64,000 nt of DNA, taken from positions 75,681,452 through 75,745,451 of the forward strand of contig NC_090757.1 of NCBI RefSeq assembly GCF_036898095.1, given 5' to 3'. How positions within the stretch are numbered: position 1 is the first letter of the stretch; the number at the start of each line of letters is the position of its first letter. Of this stretch, positions 1-11,004 are shown piece after piece. A model generated the notes under the pieces. The model did no database searches, was not told where the DNA came from, and saw only the letters and a program-made list of their open reading frames with translations. Position numbers and translations under genes: made by a program. The DNA is from Palaemon carinicauda (taxonomy: Eukaryota > Arthropoda > Malacostraca > Decapoda > Palaemonidae).

Positions 1-208
1 GCCCCATTCCCTTCCCCATAAATGCATTACAGCATGCCCGCCGGGAAAAAGGAGAAGAGGCTTCACAGAAGGGCTCAAGATCCCGAAGATTCCATCTACC
101 AAGGCGAATCAACCGCAGGAAATTCTTGGTCCCTTTCTGTTCAGGAGTTTTTTTTTTGCTAACAGTACCACTGTCAGCAAACACTATCTGAACGTTGCAA
201 ACAGCCTA
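1..208 (+). mobile_element. DIRS-like element A, fragment left of a transposon insertion
   Basis: This stretch is closely similar to 60,896-61,130 in copy B, including the shared words CATTACAGCATGCCC, AAGGCGAATCAACCGC and CACTGTCAGCAAACAC. It is therefore the gag-side non-coding part of a DIRS element that starts left of the window. The match breaks at 207-208 and resumes at 2,520, where a DNA transposon was inserted. No open frame of significance lies here. Confidence 0.75.
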
Positions 209-218
209 CTCTGAAGTA

Positions 219-405
219 TCGAATAAAAGTACTGGGTGGAAAAAATCTCAATATTTGATAAAAGTACTGATGGAATAAAAGTACTGGGTGGAAAAAATCT
301 CGAAATTTAATAAAAGTACTGGATGGAATAAAAGTACTACCCGGAAAAAAGCACTCGAAATTTAATAAAAGTACTGGATGGAATAAAAGTACTGACTGGA
401 AAATT
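219..405. repeat. Subterminal tandem repeats of the TA-flanked transposon
   Basis: The word AATAAAAGTACTGG(G/A)TGG recurs about every 30 to 60 bases, seven or so times, separated by AAAAATCTCGAAATTT-like spacers. Two or three related words (GTACTGGGTGGAAA) occur near the right end at 2,395-2,500. Such subterminal repeats are typical transposase-binding arrays, but that role is inferred. Confidence 0.7.
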
Positions 406-836
406 AACGATTTCTTGAAGGGCGAGTCTACAATAGTATTGCATATTCTTTCGCTTGATTTTTCTAATTCTACGGTAGATTTACTTGCTGCCCAAAAATT
501 TAAGACGGTAAATTCAGGACGCAGATATGATTTATTATTATTATTATTAGTTTTATTTATTTTTTTTAATATTTTATTATTGCGCTCTCCATGAATAGCG
601 AGTGGCCCTACGATTGTACTCGCCAACGACAAATTCAACTCAGCATGCTCCAAGGCTAGACGAGCCCAATATCCCAAAATCCTGAAACCGTCCCCACCCC
701 CCACCCCAAAAAAAATAAATAAATAAAAATAAAGAAGAGAAAGAAAAAAGCTATTTATTACTGTAAAAAAAAAACTTTCACCAGGTAAAATTCGCTCGGT
801 ATTATAATTTTTTTTATCTTGAAAACAGGATATCTA

Positions 837-1833
837 CCGTGTCATAAGACGCTACAAGTGGTAAGACGCACCCTTAAGTTAGCATGGCAGTTCTAGAAAA
901 AAAAAATTTACGATTTTAAAAACTTCTTAGTACAAATCCCTAGTCAGAGACTCTAGTGTGATTACTGTTTTGCACCATAACTTTTCTTATTTTGGGTGAA
1001 TTATGAAATGTTTAAGTTAATATTAATTAGCTATAGGCCGATTATCCCAGTTTTAATAGATATTCATATAAGAAACCTCTAAAGTTGTCATAGTTTCCAC
1101 CACAACTACACGTTTAGTCAGTGTTTGGTGTTTCAAGTGTTGTTTACATCAAAGCAGTGTTGCCAAAGGTGCATAAAATTTTGTTAACGATTTAAAATTC
1201 TAGTACTAATTACAAAATTCCTCGTACAGCCTATAAATTTTCACACAAAATGTAATTATTGATTAAAGAAATCTAGACATTCTTTTAGGTGGAATAATTT
1301 TGTTACTGTTTATGTGTTTCTAGGTCTAGTTACTTTTCTGCTAACTTGGTAATACTGCACTCATCAAACAGAATTTTTTTCCAACTGTCTGTGTATTATT
1401 TCGTAACTCAGGCAACAAAGTCATTATCAATATATTGCTTTATTACAAAATGTCAACAAAATATGAGAATATAGAAATATACATCATAAACAACTCTGTC
1501 ATAGCGTCGTCTGCTATGAGACTATTAGTTGGCATGTTTTCTTGTAGAAGAGTGTTAGCAAGTCATCAGCTGATTACTAAAAGAAAGAAAAAATACTACT
1601 GAACTTCATTGAATGATGTGCAATATAAAAATAAATGAATTTATTACATATTAATGATAATTGTAGGATTATATTCTATCTCTCATGAGTTTGAGTGCTT
1701 GTATGTCAATAGTTGGGTGTTTGAAGGGTGTCAAACTCCCTTATACAACTCTTTCTTCAGTGTTAAGACGCAGATTGATTTTGGAGGGCACTTTTCGTGA
1801 AAAAAGGTGCGTCTTATGACACGGAAAATATGG
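837..1833. mobile_element. Nested inverted-repeat element (MITE-like)
   Basis: CCGTGTCATAAGACGC at 837-852 is perfectly complementary to GCGTCTTATGACACGG at 1,809-1,824. TA precedes the left copy (835-836). The right copy runs on for 9 bases to TA at 1,834-1,835, so the left tip may be slightly eroded. The interior of about 0.95 kb is AT-rich with no open frame. The TIR resembles a widespread animal MITE type, but I cannot name the family with certainty. Confidence 0.65.
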
Positions 1834-1841
1834 TAATTTAT

Positions 1842-1846
<5 letters not shown>

Positions 1847-1883
<37 letters not shown>
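1847..1883. repeat. (TA)n microsatellite
   Basis: About 18 uninterrupted TA units directly follow the nested MITE-like element. Confidence 0.95.
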
Positions 1884-1886
<3 letters not shown>

Positions 1887-1893
1887 ATCCGTC

Positions 1894-2069
1894 CTGAATA
1901 ATGTATCAAATTGTAATTTTTGTCTCCTCCTAATGATGAAAATATACATTCGTGTGAACAGCGTCCACGGATACGAGTCAAATTCCATAATCGTCAGGAT
2001 CCGAAGACTCAGATCTATCGCACCTAAGCCACCTCCGATAGCCTTACGCTGTTAGGATACATTATTCAA
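1894..2069. repeat. Short inverted-repeat unit
   Basis: CTGAATAATGTATC (1,894-1,907) and GATACATTATTCAA (2,056-2,069) are complementary at 13 of 14 positions. They enclose about 150 bases with no open frame. It could be a small MITE or an internal hairpin of the surrounding transposon. Confidence 0.4.
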
Positions 2070-2539
2070 AGTAAATTTACTCTTGGATATAAGGTTCGTT
2101 TTGCATACCTGTAAACTCCTAAGGGTTTATCTAACATAGAAGTGTGATTTAACATCGTTTAAATCATAAATCGGCATGGAATAATTGACGTTTGAAAACA
2201 GACACAAAGGGAAAGTACGTCTATTTATAGAAACTGAAATCAGACAACGCATGTATTGTAGTGTTCAGAGAGCAACTTCCGCTTGACCTACATGTACGCT
2301 ATGACTTGAGATCTCGATTGCTACTTCAGCTAAGAAAATAAAAAAAAATTGTACTTGTATAATTTCCCACCGGTACGATAGGTAGTATTGAATAAACATA
2401 CTGGTTGGAAGATTTGTGAAAAATTAATAAGCGTACTGGGTGGAAATGGAGCGTACCGGCGGGAAGAAATTTGAAAAATTAATTAACGTACTGGTGCGTT
2501 TATTTGATACTTCAGAGTATCATTAGCACGGTCACCAAT

Positions 2540-3365
2540 TTCTAGCTCATCTTCCACCAGTTAGAAATCATCAACCTAATGATTGCTAGATCACTGTTTG
2601 GTGATCATTAGCTCGCCGATCGCCAATTGCCAGCTTATATATCTCAGATCATTAACCTCTAGTCTCGCCAATTGCCAGCTCATATGTCTCTGATCATTGA
2701 CCTCTAGTCTCGCCAATTGCTAACGTTCTCTGATTGTTAGCATGCCGATTGCCGATTGCTAGCATGCCAATCGCTGATTGTTACCCTATAACTAGTCGTC
2801 AGCTTGCTGATCACTAGATCACCGATAGGCAGCTCGTCTTTCTTAAATTATCGACCTCAGCTGGCTGATATCTGACCAGCCAATCATCATCTTGCTGATC
2901 TCTAGCTCACCGATTGACAATCCGCTATTGAGCGCTGATCATCAATGGCTCACCGATTACCAACTGATGATCATTAAACCATTCTGCTGTCTCTCAGGGC
3001 TCACCAATTCATTAATTGCCAACCCTCCTTGGCTGACTGACCAGACAGCCTTCATCTGCCTGTCAGTTACCATCATCGGCTCACAGATCGCCAATTCACC
3101 AATCATCGGCAGTTTGCTGATTCACCAATCATCGGCAGTTTGCTGTTGACCAGCAGTTCGTAACTCAGACTTGCTAGTCAACCTCTGCCCGTGGTTCCCA
3201 AGATCGGAAGGCATGCAATATGCTTGTTCACCATCATACCAATCCACTAAAGCGATCGGCAAACAATCGACAGCCCCTATCAGCGGCTTGTCGACGGGAC
3301 TTCTCGCGTGCACTCTCCAACTGCACAGTAACCCCGATACTCAGCCGTTAACCATTGATTAACAT
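2540..3365 (+). repeat. Degenerate GATC-rich short repeats (element A)
   Basis: Short words such as CTAGCTCACCGAT, GCCGATCGCCA and TTGCTGATCACTAG recur with drift every 20 to 35 bases. I count about 13 GATC sites in roughly 750 bases, several times the chance expectation. The same region exists in copy B at 61,140-61,970. By position it is a decayed gag repeat region. No continuous frame survives. Confidence 0.7.
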
Positions 3366-3379
3366 TCGCCAGACTGATG

Positions 3380-4110
3380 CTGTTCTATGGAATAGCATCA
3401 ATCCCATCACGGCGCATGATAGGGTTAAGTGTTGCCTTACTTCTATCAGTTGTAGGAGTTCTCTCCCAGGGAAGAATCCTCACATAGGGTATCGCGTCCC
3501 ATCCTTTCCGCCACGAGTCAAGACCCCAGCGTCAACAATATCCCATGCGAAAGGATCCGCAAGGAGCTGTCCCTTTGGGTTGATGTCCACACCATGTTGG
3601 AGGAGTTTGGACAGGGGCTAAGACCACAGGTCTTCACTTGCACGCTAGACCTAAAAGACGCATACTTCCTGGCCCAACAATCCATATTCTAGAAAGGATT
3701 GAAAAGATTCAATGTAGACAAATAGGAAACAGCAGTTCAGGGCTCTGTGCTTCGGTCTTTCCATAGCACCCATACTGGACTTACAGGATCGGCTTTTATC
3801 TCCTCCGTTTCTGGACGACTGACTGACCCAAGCAGACTCGGTGGCAACTTTGCATTAGCACCGGGACTTCTGATCATGGTAATCATGGTAAACCTTGGGA
3901 AGCCCCTACTCCCCTCTCAGAAGACTGGTATATCTGGGAATGATTCTAGACACCAATCTCCACAAAACCTTCTCATCAAAGACGGGAGTAGAAAAGTCAC
4001 AAGATCCTTTCTCAAAACGAGAAGAACTCCCCGCCCAGAGTGACCTTTTTTTTCCTCGGACACCCATCAGCTTTGGCCTGTGTAGGCTCCAACAGCCACC
4101 TCAATATTAG
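3380..4110 (+). pseudogene. Degenerate reverse transcriptase of DIRS element A
   Basis: Fragments in different frames match DIRS-type RT. Around 3,640-3,670 the frame reads LDLKDAYF, the conserved block holding the first catalytic aspartate. Around 3,745 the word CFGLS appears, as in the RT palm, and near 3,920-3,950 the frame reads LVYLGMILDT, the block after the active site. The YLDD box itself is not readable. Stops and frameshifts separate each block. The enzyme would have copied the element's RNA, but this copy cannot make it. The parallel region of copy B (62,019-62,660) has the same fragments. Confidence 0.65.
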
Positions 4111-4149
4111 ATCTCTCTAGTGGCAGCTTAAGTTCGATTGGAATCATAC

Positions 4150-4875
4150 CTTTGATTCCCCGGACATTCTGATCCCCATGGGACCAGAAGTTGGGATGAA
4201 CCTCAAGGGATGGGTGTCAGTAAGATTCTACGGAGTGGTATAACCTTCTCATCTTTCCTCACCCCTCAGACCTGATGCTGTGCTTAGACACATCAAAAGA
4301 AGGGAGGATGGACCATAGTGCTGCACCACACGACCTCAGGCCTCTAGACAGAGTCCGAAAGTACCTTCACTTAAATCTCTTAAGAGATGAAGGCCAACTT
4401 CCTGTCCTTCAACAGCCTCATCAGTTCCTAACAGGCCATTCAGTGATATGATGAGCGACAACACCACACACCACATAGAGGCTCACATTAACAAGCAAGA
4501 AGGAACTTACTCGCAGCCTCTTCCCATCTAACAGTATAAATACTAAGATGGGCCAAAGTCCGGTCGGTACCACTATCAGCCCGCTTCATTCCAGTCTAAA
4601 GGATTGTGCTCGCCGACAATCTGTGCACAGCATCTCAGATAAGATGTACCGAATGGTCCTTGGATAACCTTGTAGCCAACAAAGTCCCGACTTTACTGGG
4701 TTCTCCAACTATGGATCTGTTCGCAACGCCCCTGAGCCTCAGGCTTCCGCTGCTCCCCTGTCCTAGACCCCAAAAGCTCTCTGGCAAGAAGCATGCCAAC
4801 AACAGTGGGTACAACAATGACGTTTATGTCTCGTGCCTGTTTTTGCCGGAAGAGAAGGGTACTCAACAAAGCTAA
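4150..4875 (+). pseudogene. Degenerate RNase H and Dam-like methyltransferase region, element A
   Basis: At 4,265-4,300 the sequence reads LMLCLDTSKEG, the start of a DIRS RNase H domain. At 4,650-4,740 it reads EWSLDN and then MDLFATPLSLRLP, the block that in DIRS elements begins the region related to phage Dam-type N6-adenine methyltransferases. Several stops lie between them. Copy B has matching segments at 62,880-62,980 and 63,240-63,330. The methyltransferase identity comes from known DIRS domain order and the DLFAT block, and no catalytic PP(Y/F) box is preserved here. Confidence 0.6.
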
Positions 4876-4984
4876 AACATCAGTCAGCCTCTCATCATAA
4901 CTCCACTATGGCATTATGCAGAACAGTTTCCAAACCTTCTGCAGCTCCCGTTAGAGCCTCCAAAAAAACCCTTTCCACGTCACA

Positions 4985-6035
4985 GATAACCACACTTCTT
5001 GACATCTCTCACAGAGGTTTTTCGCAATAAGTTGCGAAGAGGTTGTTAGATATCTGAGGAATTCCTCGGCATCAGTCTACCAGGCAAAGTATAACGTTTT
5101 CTGTGGTTGGTGTCATGGGAAAGCGTATCTCTCCACTCAATACCTCTATTCCAGCAATAGCTAAATCCTCGAGTATATGCAGGAGGAAAAGACCCCCTTT
5201 TCAGTTTTAGCAGGTCAAGACAATCACTCAACCTTGAGCCTCGCCTTCAAACTGAAAGGAAGGGACATCCCCTCATCGCTAGATCTTTCCTAACTCGCAC
5301 GGACTTACAACTTGCCTTTTCCCAGTCGGAATTGAGACCTCCCTCTCGAAACATGGTTCGAGTTCTCCAGTCTCTAAGGAGACCTCCTTACGTTTCACTT
5401 TACCAGGCAACAAATTTTCACCTGGTTTAGAAGACAGTGTTCCTACACACTTTGACAGCGGCCAAACGAGTCAAGGAACTTCATGGTCTCTTTTTCAACT
5501 TCACCCATTCATGAGAAGGGTGAAAGGCAACATTCAGTTTCGTCCCCGAGTATGTTGCCAGACAGTCTCCAGAGGTGACTGTTCCTAGACAACAAGTCTC
5601 CACTCAGTAACTGAAGATCCAGATCATCTGTTACTGTACCCAGGGTAAGGTTTGAGGCTCTACCTCAAGAGAATGGCACCCCACCCGGGTCCCTTCTCTT
5701 GTCATCAGCACTGGGAGAGACAAGAGGAGGATCACCAAAACATCATCTCTTCTGGATTCACAGAGTCATCAATTACGCTCTGAATCCAGATCCTCATTCA
5801 ACAAGTTGACCCTCAATGTCGGGTGCATAGCTATGCCCATGGCCCTTCTAAGCAGATTATTCTGTGACGTAGGTTCTACAAGTAAGGGTGTGAATGCTTC
5901 AGGTGACTTCCACAACCCTTCTCCTGCAGGATGTGACCCACAGGAACTTGATACGATCTCTATTGGTCCTGTGGTGGGTGCACAACAGCTGGTTTTATAC
6001 CTCAAGCTCCATATTGGACAAGTAGCAGAAGGTTG
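4985..6035 (+). pseudogene. Degenerate tyrosine recombinase of DIRS element A
   Basis: The frame at 5,060-5,290 reads SSASVYQAKYNVFCGW and later LKGRDIP, the N-terminal core-binding domain of DIRS recombinases. At about 5,455-5,480 it reads TAAKRVKELHGL, which carries the box-I arginine region. The C-terminal box with H-x-x-R and the catalytic tyrosine is scrambled by frameshifts near 5,790-6,030. The protein would integrate the circular DNA intermediate. This copy is dead. Copy B carries the N-terminal part at 63,560-64,000 before the window ends. Confidence 0.65.
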
Positions 6036-6039
6036 AGGC

Positions 6040-6563
6040 ACTGTTACCCGGTTTCAGTCTGCGTGAATGAAAAGGTTTGACTGGCTCTTATTCTTTTCTT
6101 CATCTTCTTTCTTGGGGAAAGCAGCATCTTGGGGGTCTGCATAAGCTGACCTCAAACCACTAAAGGTAAACCATGCTTCCTTGTGTACCTAGTATTAAGA
6201 TAATACTGTTGCGTCCCCATACCCTGGTGATGTGGTATTGGGAAAGTCTTGATTACAACAGTTTTTCAAACACAAAGACTTGGAATAACTTTACCTAGAC
6301 AGTCACACTTCTGAATATCTCAACACAGTTTGCGTAGGCCGCTGACCTTGCATAGCAAGGTTTTAGCGAGGCGCAGGGACTCCTGATTTTGAATACTACC
6401 ATACTAAGATAAGGAGTCCCCAGGTAAAGCCAAAAGTCAGATTGGCAGAGAAGTCCACCCTTCCTAACGAGTGAGTCACCCCTAAATGAATATTGTAGGT
6501 TTGTATTCCAGTTACGGAACAAATGACAAATTCGTAGATAATTTGTATTTGTTCCAACACAGA
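6040..6563 (+). other. 3' non-coding region and left half of the ICR of element A
   Basis: There is no gene here. The part at 6,483-6,535 is the reverse complement of copy B's left end (58,286-58,335), as expected for the first half of a DIRS internal complementary region. Around 6,517-6,555 lies a palindrome (GGAACAAATGACAAATTC and its mate) also seen at 53,908-53,950. Element C follows immediately. Confidence 0.6.
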
Positions 6564-6747
6564 GTACTTACCTCAAACTACTTTCTTAGGAGTATCTGGG
6601 ATCTCCTCCCAACCGACCAGAGTTTTGTGTAGTTTACCCTAGTCCCGTTTTCTATGAGGGGTAACCTCAGGTGGAGTGATACACGCCCTGTGGCTAACCC
6701 TAGGTCAGAGAGCATGCTTGCTCAGGTCTCGATCTCCAGTAAATTCT
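6564..6747 (+). repeat. Left inverted terminal repeat of element C
   Basis: Inverted match to 12,405-12,589, including TCTGGGATCTCCTCCCAACC, GTTTTGTGTAGTTTACCC and TCGATCTCCAGTAA. Several mismatches are present, so some time has passed since insertion. Confidence 0.85.
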
Positions 6748-6978
6748 CTGGTCGCGTCGTGATAACATCTCGACGCTCTCTCCTTACCCAGTGCGACCCT
6801 CTGTGTCCCCGACCCCCCTTTTGTGTCTTACACGGTACCCACGTGGACCCATTGTGTTCATTCTATACCCTTTCCTACCCTTATCCTCTGTGTTCGTCGT
6901 GTAGGGGCAGCTTATGTTCTCCTACAGCCACGTGTTTGGAGTGCGAGTCCTGGAACAAGGTGCAGTGGGTGTGCTTCG

Positions 6979-7350
6979 GCACCAAGAAGAAGAAGGCGTC
7001 CAAGAGGTCACATAGGAAGACGAGCCTCTCCTCGCCACTTACTTCTCCTGATGCCTCGTCGAATGGAGCTTCTCAGCCACCTTCCCCTACTCAGAGTAGG
7101 GGACGAGGTAAGTCAGTTGTGGGGAAGAGGCCCATTGCTCTTCCCCAGGAGTCTGAGTGGGTGCGGTATAGCACCAAGAAGAAGTAAGCGACGAAGAGGT
7201 CGCCTAAGAACCCTAGCGTCCTTTCCTCCCTTGCTTCGCCGGGCGTCTCGTCTGACAGAGCTTCCCTACCACCCTCCCCTACCGAGAGTAGGGGACGAGG
7301 TAAGTCCGTTGCGGGGAAGAGGCTAGCAGCCCTTCCCCAAGAGTCTGATC
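6979..7350 (+). repeat. Tandem duplication of about 185 bp in gag of C
   Basis: GCACCAAGAAGAAG begins both units (6,979 and 7,169). Each ends with AGAGTAGGGGACGAGGTAAG and CTTCCCCA(G/A)GAGTCTGA. The second unit has an in-frame TAA just after AAGAAG, and the copies are visibly diverged. Confidence 0.85.
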
Positions 7351-7867
7351 TTCAGGGTAGTGGGGTTGTGGCGTCGTTCCAGACGAGTGAGGGGCCTGAG
7401 GGAGGGGCGGGAGTGTGTATGGGAGACGGAGTCCTGGTGCAAGTAGGCCACGTCTCTGATGACCCCATGTGTGGGAAAAATGTCCCTAATTCTTCTCCAG
7501 CCTCTTTGGCGTGTTTTTTAGTCACTTCTGCAGCCGAGGACGTCGCCGAGAAGGAGCCTTCTCCGCCGTCGGACCCCATTGCGTGGGTTCCCCCCCAAGA
7601 CAAGGCGCTGAGGAAGTTCAGGAGATGAAGGGAGAAGTCCCGCAATAAGTTGTCGCGTTCTCACTCCCCCTTCGAGGTCGCACCACGAGAGTCGGCGCTC
7701 AAGATCCCCCAAGAGCAGTGAGTGGGTGGTGGTTCACCTCGACAGGCTGCTGGAGCTAGCTGCGACGCCGGGCCCTTCAAGTTGGCGTCCGAGGATGAGC
7801 TCCCCGGATAGATACTCCTCTGGCAGCAGCGGCACCCGACGAAGGGACTCATCATGGCAGGTTCCAG

Positions 7868-8335
7868 TCAACAGGCGTAAGTCCGCGAAGGTTCCGGCTC
7901 CATCCACCGAGCGGAGAGAGTCGCCCCTTCGGTCTGGCAGCCGAGTCCTGACCTCCAAAGGCCACCTAGCTCGTCACGAGCGCAGCCCTCGGCTTTCCTC
8001 AATGGGCAGGCCCGCAGATACGAGAACCTCCGGAAGAGTTGTTGGACCCAGGACTGAGGCCCTCGTTCCGACGGCGATGCCCGTCCTTCAACATGAACCC
8101 CAGCGACCCTACAGAAGGCTCTGGCAGACCGGTATAAGTCCGCGAGGGTTCCGACTCCTTCCGCCTAGTGGAGAGTTGCCCCTTCAGTCTGGCAGCCGTG
8201 TCCCAGCCTCCAAGACTTCGACAGCCAGGTCTCAGTCGACAGGCATAAGCCCGCGAAGGTTCCGACTTCTCCCGCCCAGCGGAGAGAGTCGCCCCTTCGG
8301 ACTGGCAGCCTTGTACCTGCCTCCGGTTCTTCGAT
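7868..8335 (+). repeat. Second tandem repeat block in gag of C, about 110-bp units
   Basis: Three units start with variants of GGCGTAAGTCCGCGAAGGTT (about 7,878, 8,132 and 8,244). Each runs through AGAGAGTCGCCCCTTCGG and CTGGCAGCC. The first interval is longer because of inserted sequence. Confidence 0.8.
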
Positions 8336-8539
8336 GGCCCGCCCTGAACGAAGGAACCAACCAGCCAGCACGGGGAAGCCCGCGGCTCCATGGATCTCCG
8401 CAGGAGCTCCATCCTTCCAGCGGAGGTAGCCGCTGGCTCAACCCGGCAGCATGACATCCATACCTGGTACCACGACAGCTCCATTCAGGCTTCGTGGTCA
8501 ACTGCTGGTATACCAGGGTACTCACACCCCATGGATTCC

Positions 8540-8995
8540 CCGGGAGTGGGTAGACCCATGACGGCTACCTCCGTCCCAGTGGCTTCATCTGTAATGGAGA
8601 TAGCCGCTCCATCGTCCCGGCCAGCCCCATCCAAGCATTGGAGGTGGCCGCTGACACACCCATGACGGCTACCTCCGTCCCGGCGGCTCCATCCGTGATG
8701 GAGCCAGCCGTGCCATCGTCCCGGCCAGCCCCATCCAAGCATCGGAGGTGGCTACTGACATGGCAGGGTACTTAAACACCACAGATTTCCCTGGGAGGGG
8801 GTAGACCCATGACGGCTACCTCCGTCCCAGTGACTTCATCCGTGATGAAGCCAGCCGTGCCATCGTCCCGGCCAGCCCCATCCAAGCATCGGAGGTGGCC
8901 GCTGACATGGCAGGGTACTTAAACCCCACAGATTTCCCCGGGAGGGGGTAGACCCATGACGGCTACCCCCGTTCCGGACGGCTCCATCCGTGACG
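8540..8995 (+). repeat. Third tandem repeat block in gag of C, about 105- to 147-bp units
   Basis: The word CCCATGACGGCTACC recurs at about 8,556, 8,660, 8,809 and 8,953. Each is followed by CATCGTCCCGGCCAGCCCCA and AAGCATCGGAGGTGG, except the last, which is partial. Units are nearly identical in places, suggesting recent amplification within an otherwise old gene. Confidence 0.9.
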
Positions 8996-9302
8996 AAGGC
9001 AAAGTGGTTTTCCCCCTAGCCGGTCAAACGGGACTATTGCCACTCCAGTGCCTGCCTTAGTGGCCGCTGGAGAGAGAGCCCTGCACCTTTGCCCAGTGCC
9101 TCTTCGGCTCCGTCCGCCCGTCTGATGTAGAAGTTGGCACACGTAATCTTTCCCTTGCCTTTCCCCCCGTAGGGGAGCTTCAACTCCTCAGTTAGCCTTC
9201 AGACCCTTCTACTCGGACTCCAGGAGAGGGCGTTCAGGCCGAGGCTCTCAAAGGAGTTAGGAGGGGAGGCCCCCTAGTCCTGCCGGCGCCTCAGGTGGGG
9301 GG

Positions 9303-10990
9303 ATGCCTCAAACGATCTTGGCAAGTATGATGGGACCACGGAACGGATCCGTGGACCGTAGCAGTACTAAAGGAGGGGTACAGGCTGCCCTTCCTAGCGG
9401 ACCCCCACCTCGGATCCCAGATCAACAGGCCCCACCTCAGATCCCAGATCAACAGGCGGAGTGGTTGGGACCCAAGGACCCCTTGAGAGTAGCAGTATTG
9501 CAGGAAGAAGGCTCTGCAATGCTGGCGAAAGGGGCAGTAGAACCAGTCGAGAAATCGAGTCCAGGGTTCTACAACAGGCTCTTCCTGGTGGAGAAGGCGA
9601 CAGGGTTCTGGAGACCGGTCATAGACCTTTCAGCCCTCAACAATTTGTGTGCAACACCGACTTCAAGATGGACACTCCGAAGTCGATCCTAGCGACCTTG
9701 AAGGAAGAGGACTTCATGAGGTCCATAGGCCTCAAAGACGTCTACTTCCAGGTCCCTGTTCATCCCTCCAATAGGAGGTTCCTAAGGGTAAAATGGAGTA
9801 CCATAACGTTGCAGTTCAAAACCCTATGCTTCGGCCTGTCGACAGCCCTCACGGCTTCACGAAGGTCTTTGCAACAGTTTCAGGCTAGGCGCACGAACAG
9901 GACGCCCTCCAGATTCGGTACCTAGATGACTGGTTGTTGCTTTCAGTCTCAGAGGAAGTACTGAGGGAGCAAGGCGAGAAGCTCCTGCAGTTCTGCAACG
10001 TCTTGAGTATCATCATCAACCTGGAGAAGTCCCGGCTGATTTCCTCCACCAGGATGACCTACCTAGGGTTGGTTCTAGACTCCCGGATGGCGAGGGCCTT
10101 CCCCTCCGTGGAGAAACTGGACACCCTGAAACAGATACTCTGGCCCTTCCTGTTGGGCCAGCCCAGGAGAGCCAAGGACTGGCAAAGACTGATAGGACTC
10201 CCCGCACAAGATAGTCCTGGTGTCCCTGGAGACGAAGAAAGTCCTGGGGTGGTAGCAATCGGAATGAACACCCTCAAGGGAATGCCCTTTGCTACCGACC
10301 CTCCGGAGATGCTCCTGTTCACGGACGTATCCAAGGAGAGCTGGGGTGCCCATCTTCTCAACAAAATGGCTAAAGGTAAATGGGAAGTCAAGGAGACGAA
10401 CCTGCACATATACGTGCTGGAGATGAGGACCGTACAAAGAGCGTGCCTAGAGTTCGTCTATCTACCCCGGGGAAGCTCTGTGGCTTCGGGGTGTGACAAT
10501 GCCACGGTGGTGGCCTACGTGAAATAGCAAGGAGGACTGAAGTCGAAGGAACGGTGCAGTCTCACGATGGAGTTCCTAGAATGGGCTGAAGTGGAACAAA
10601 TCAATTTTTCAGCCAGGTTCTCTCTGGGGAAGAGTAACATCCTGGCCGACGGCCTCAGCAGGATGGGTCAAGTGGTAGGGCCCGAGTGGTCCCTACACCC
10701 AGAAGTGGTCAAAACCCTCTCCCTGAAGTGGGGCTCGCTGGTGATAGACCTCTTCGCCACGAGATTAAACGCACAGCTCCCCATGTTTTGTTTTCCTGTG
10801 CCAGATCCAGCAGCAGCATTCGAGGACGCCTTCCAATGAGACGGAAGGCCAACCTGTGGGTGACTTTGGTAGCGCCCTGGTGGCCAGAGAGAGAGTGGTT
10901 CGCGGATCTAAAGGAACTGGCACGCCTTCCACCAGGGCCACTTCCAGACAGACCAGACCTTCTCCGGCAGCCTCACTTCCAGAGGTTCCA
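9303..10990 (+). pseudogene. RT, RNase H and methyltransferase-like pol region of element C
   Basis: The RT begins with GFYNRLFLVEK and WRPVIDLSALN (about 9,570-9,640). It shifts frame near 9,650, then reads MDTPKSIL and GLKDVYFQVPVH, and keeps the catalytic YLDD at 9,919-9,930. LGLVLDS follows at about 10,060. RNase H starts at LLFTDVSKESWGAHL (about 10,310) and continues to the SNILADGLSR block near 10,640. One TAG stop interrupts it at 10,525-10,527. The VIDLFATRLN block at about 10,743 begins the Dam-like region, which soon loses frame. RT and RNase H copy element RNA to DNA. Two frameshifts and one stop make this a pseudogene, but the active-site residues survive. Confidence 0.85.
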
Positions 10991-11004
10991 CGAAAACCCT
11001 TGGT

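Larger units (their letters stand above)
209..2517. mobile_element. Non-autonomous TA-flanked DNA transposon, 2.3 kb
   Basis: The left end reads CTCTGAAGTATCGAATAAA and the right end is its inverted copy with one mismatch over the first 18 bases. The dinucleotide TA flanks both ends (207-208 and 2,518-2,519), as expected for Tc1/mariner-type target duplication. Copy B has the uninterrupted site (around 61,122-61,140), which gives an empty-site control. I find no transposase reading frame. A second inverted-repeat element and a TA microsatellite lie inside, so this is a decayed or non-autonomous copy. Assignment to the Tc1/mariner group rests only on the TA duplication. Confidence 0.75.
2520..6563 (+). 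mobile_element. DIRS-like element A, main body
   Basis: Continues the element from 208 after the transposon insertion. In order it holds a GATC-rich degenerate repeat region, broken RT, broken RNase H/methyltransferase-like sequence, a broken tyrosine recombinase, and a 3' region ending in the terminal palindrome. Each block has a parallel in copy B (61,140-64,000). Every frame carries several stops and frameshifts, so A is an old dead copy. Confidence 0.8.
6830..9302 (+). pseudogene. gag-like region of element C
   Basis: The N-terminal part (about 6,890-7,010) reads CSSCRGS, then CLECESWNKVQWV, followed by a lysine-rich run. This is the Cys-rich motif found near the start of DIRS Gag proteins (compare G at 24,730-24,840). 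The rest is Ser-, Pro- and Arg-rich and is built from three sets of tandem duplications. The frame changes several times (6,654-7,187, 7,726-8,454, 8,390-8,665), so the gene is broken. Gag is thought to package the RNA. Apart from the Cys motif, assignment rests on position and composition. Confidence 0.6.

Noticed and set aside
174..704. 176-codon minus-strand open frame with FHPVLLF-type repeats
   Set aside because: It is the translation of the subterminal tandem repeats of a DNA transposon and resembles no protein.
7352..8742. Several minus-strand frames of 60-160 codons
   Set aside because: They are shadows of the GC-richer gag repeats of element C on the plus strand.
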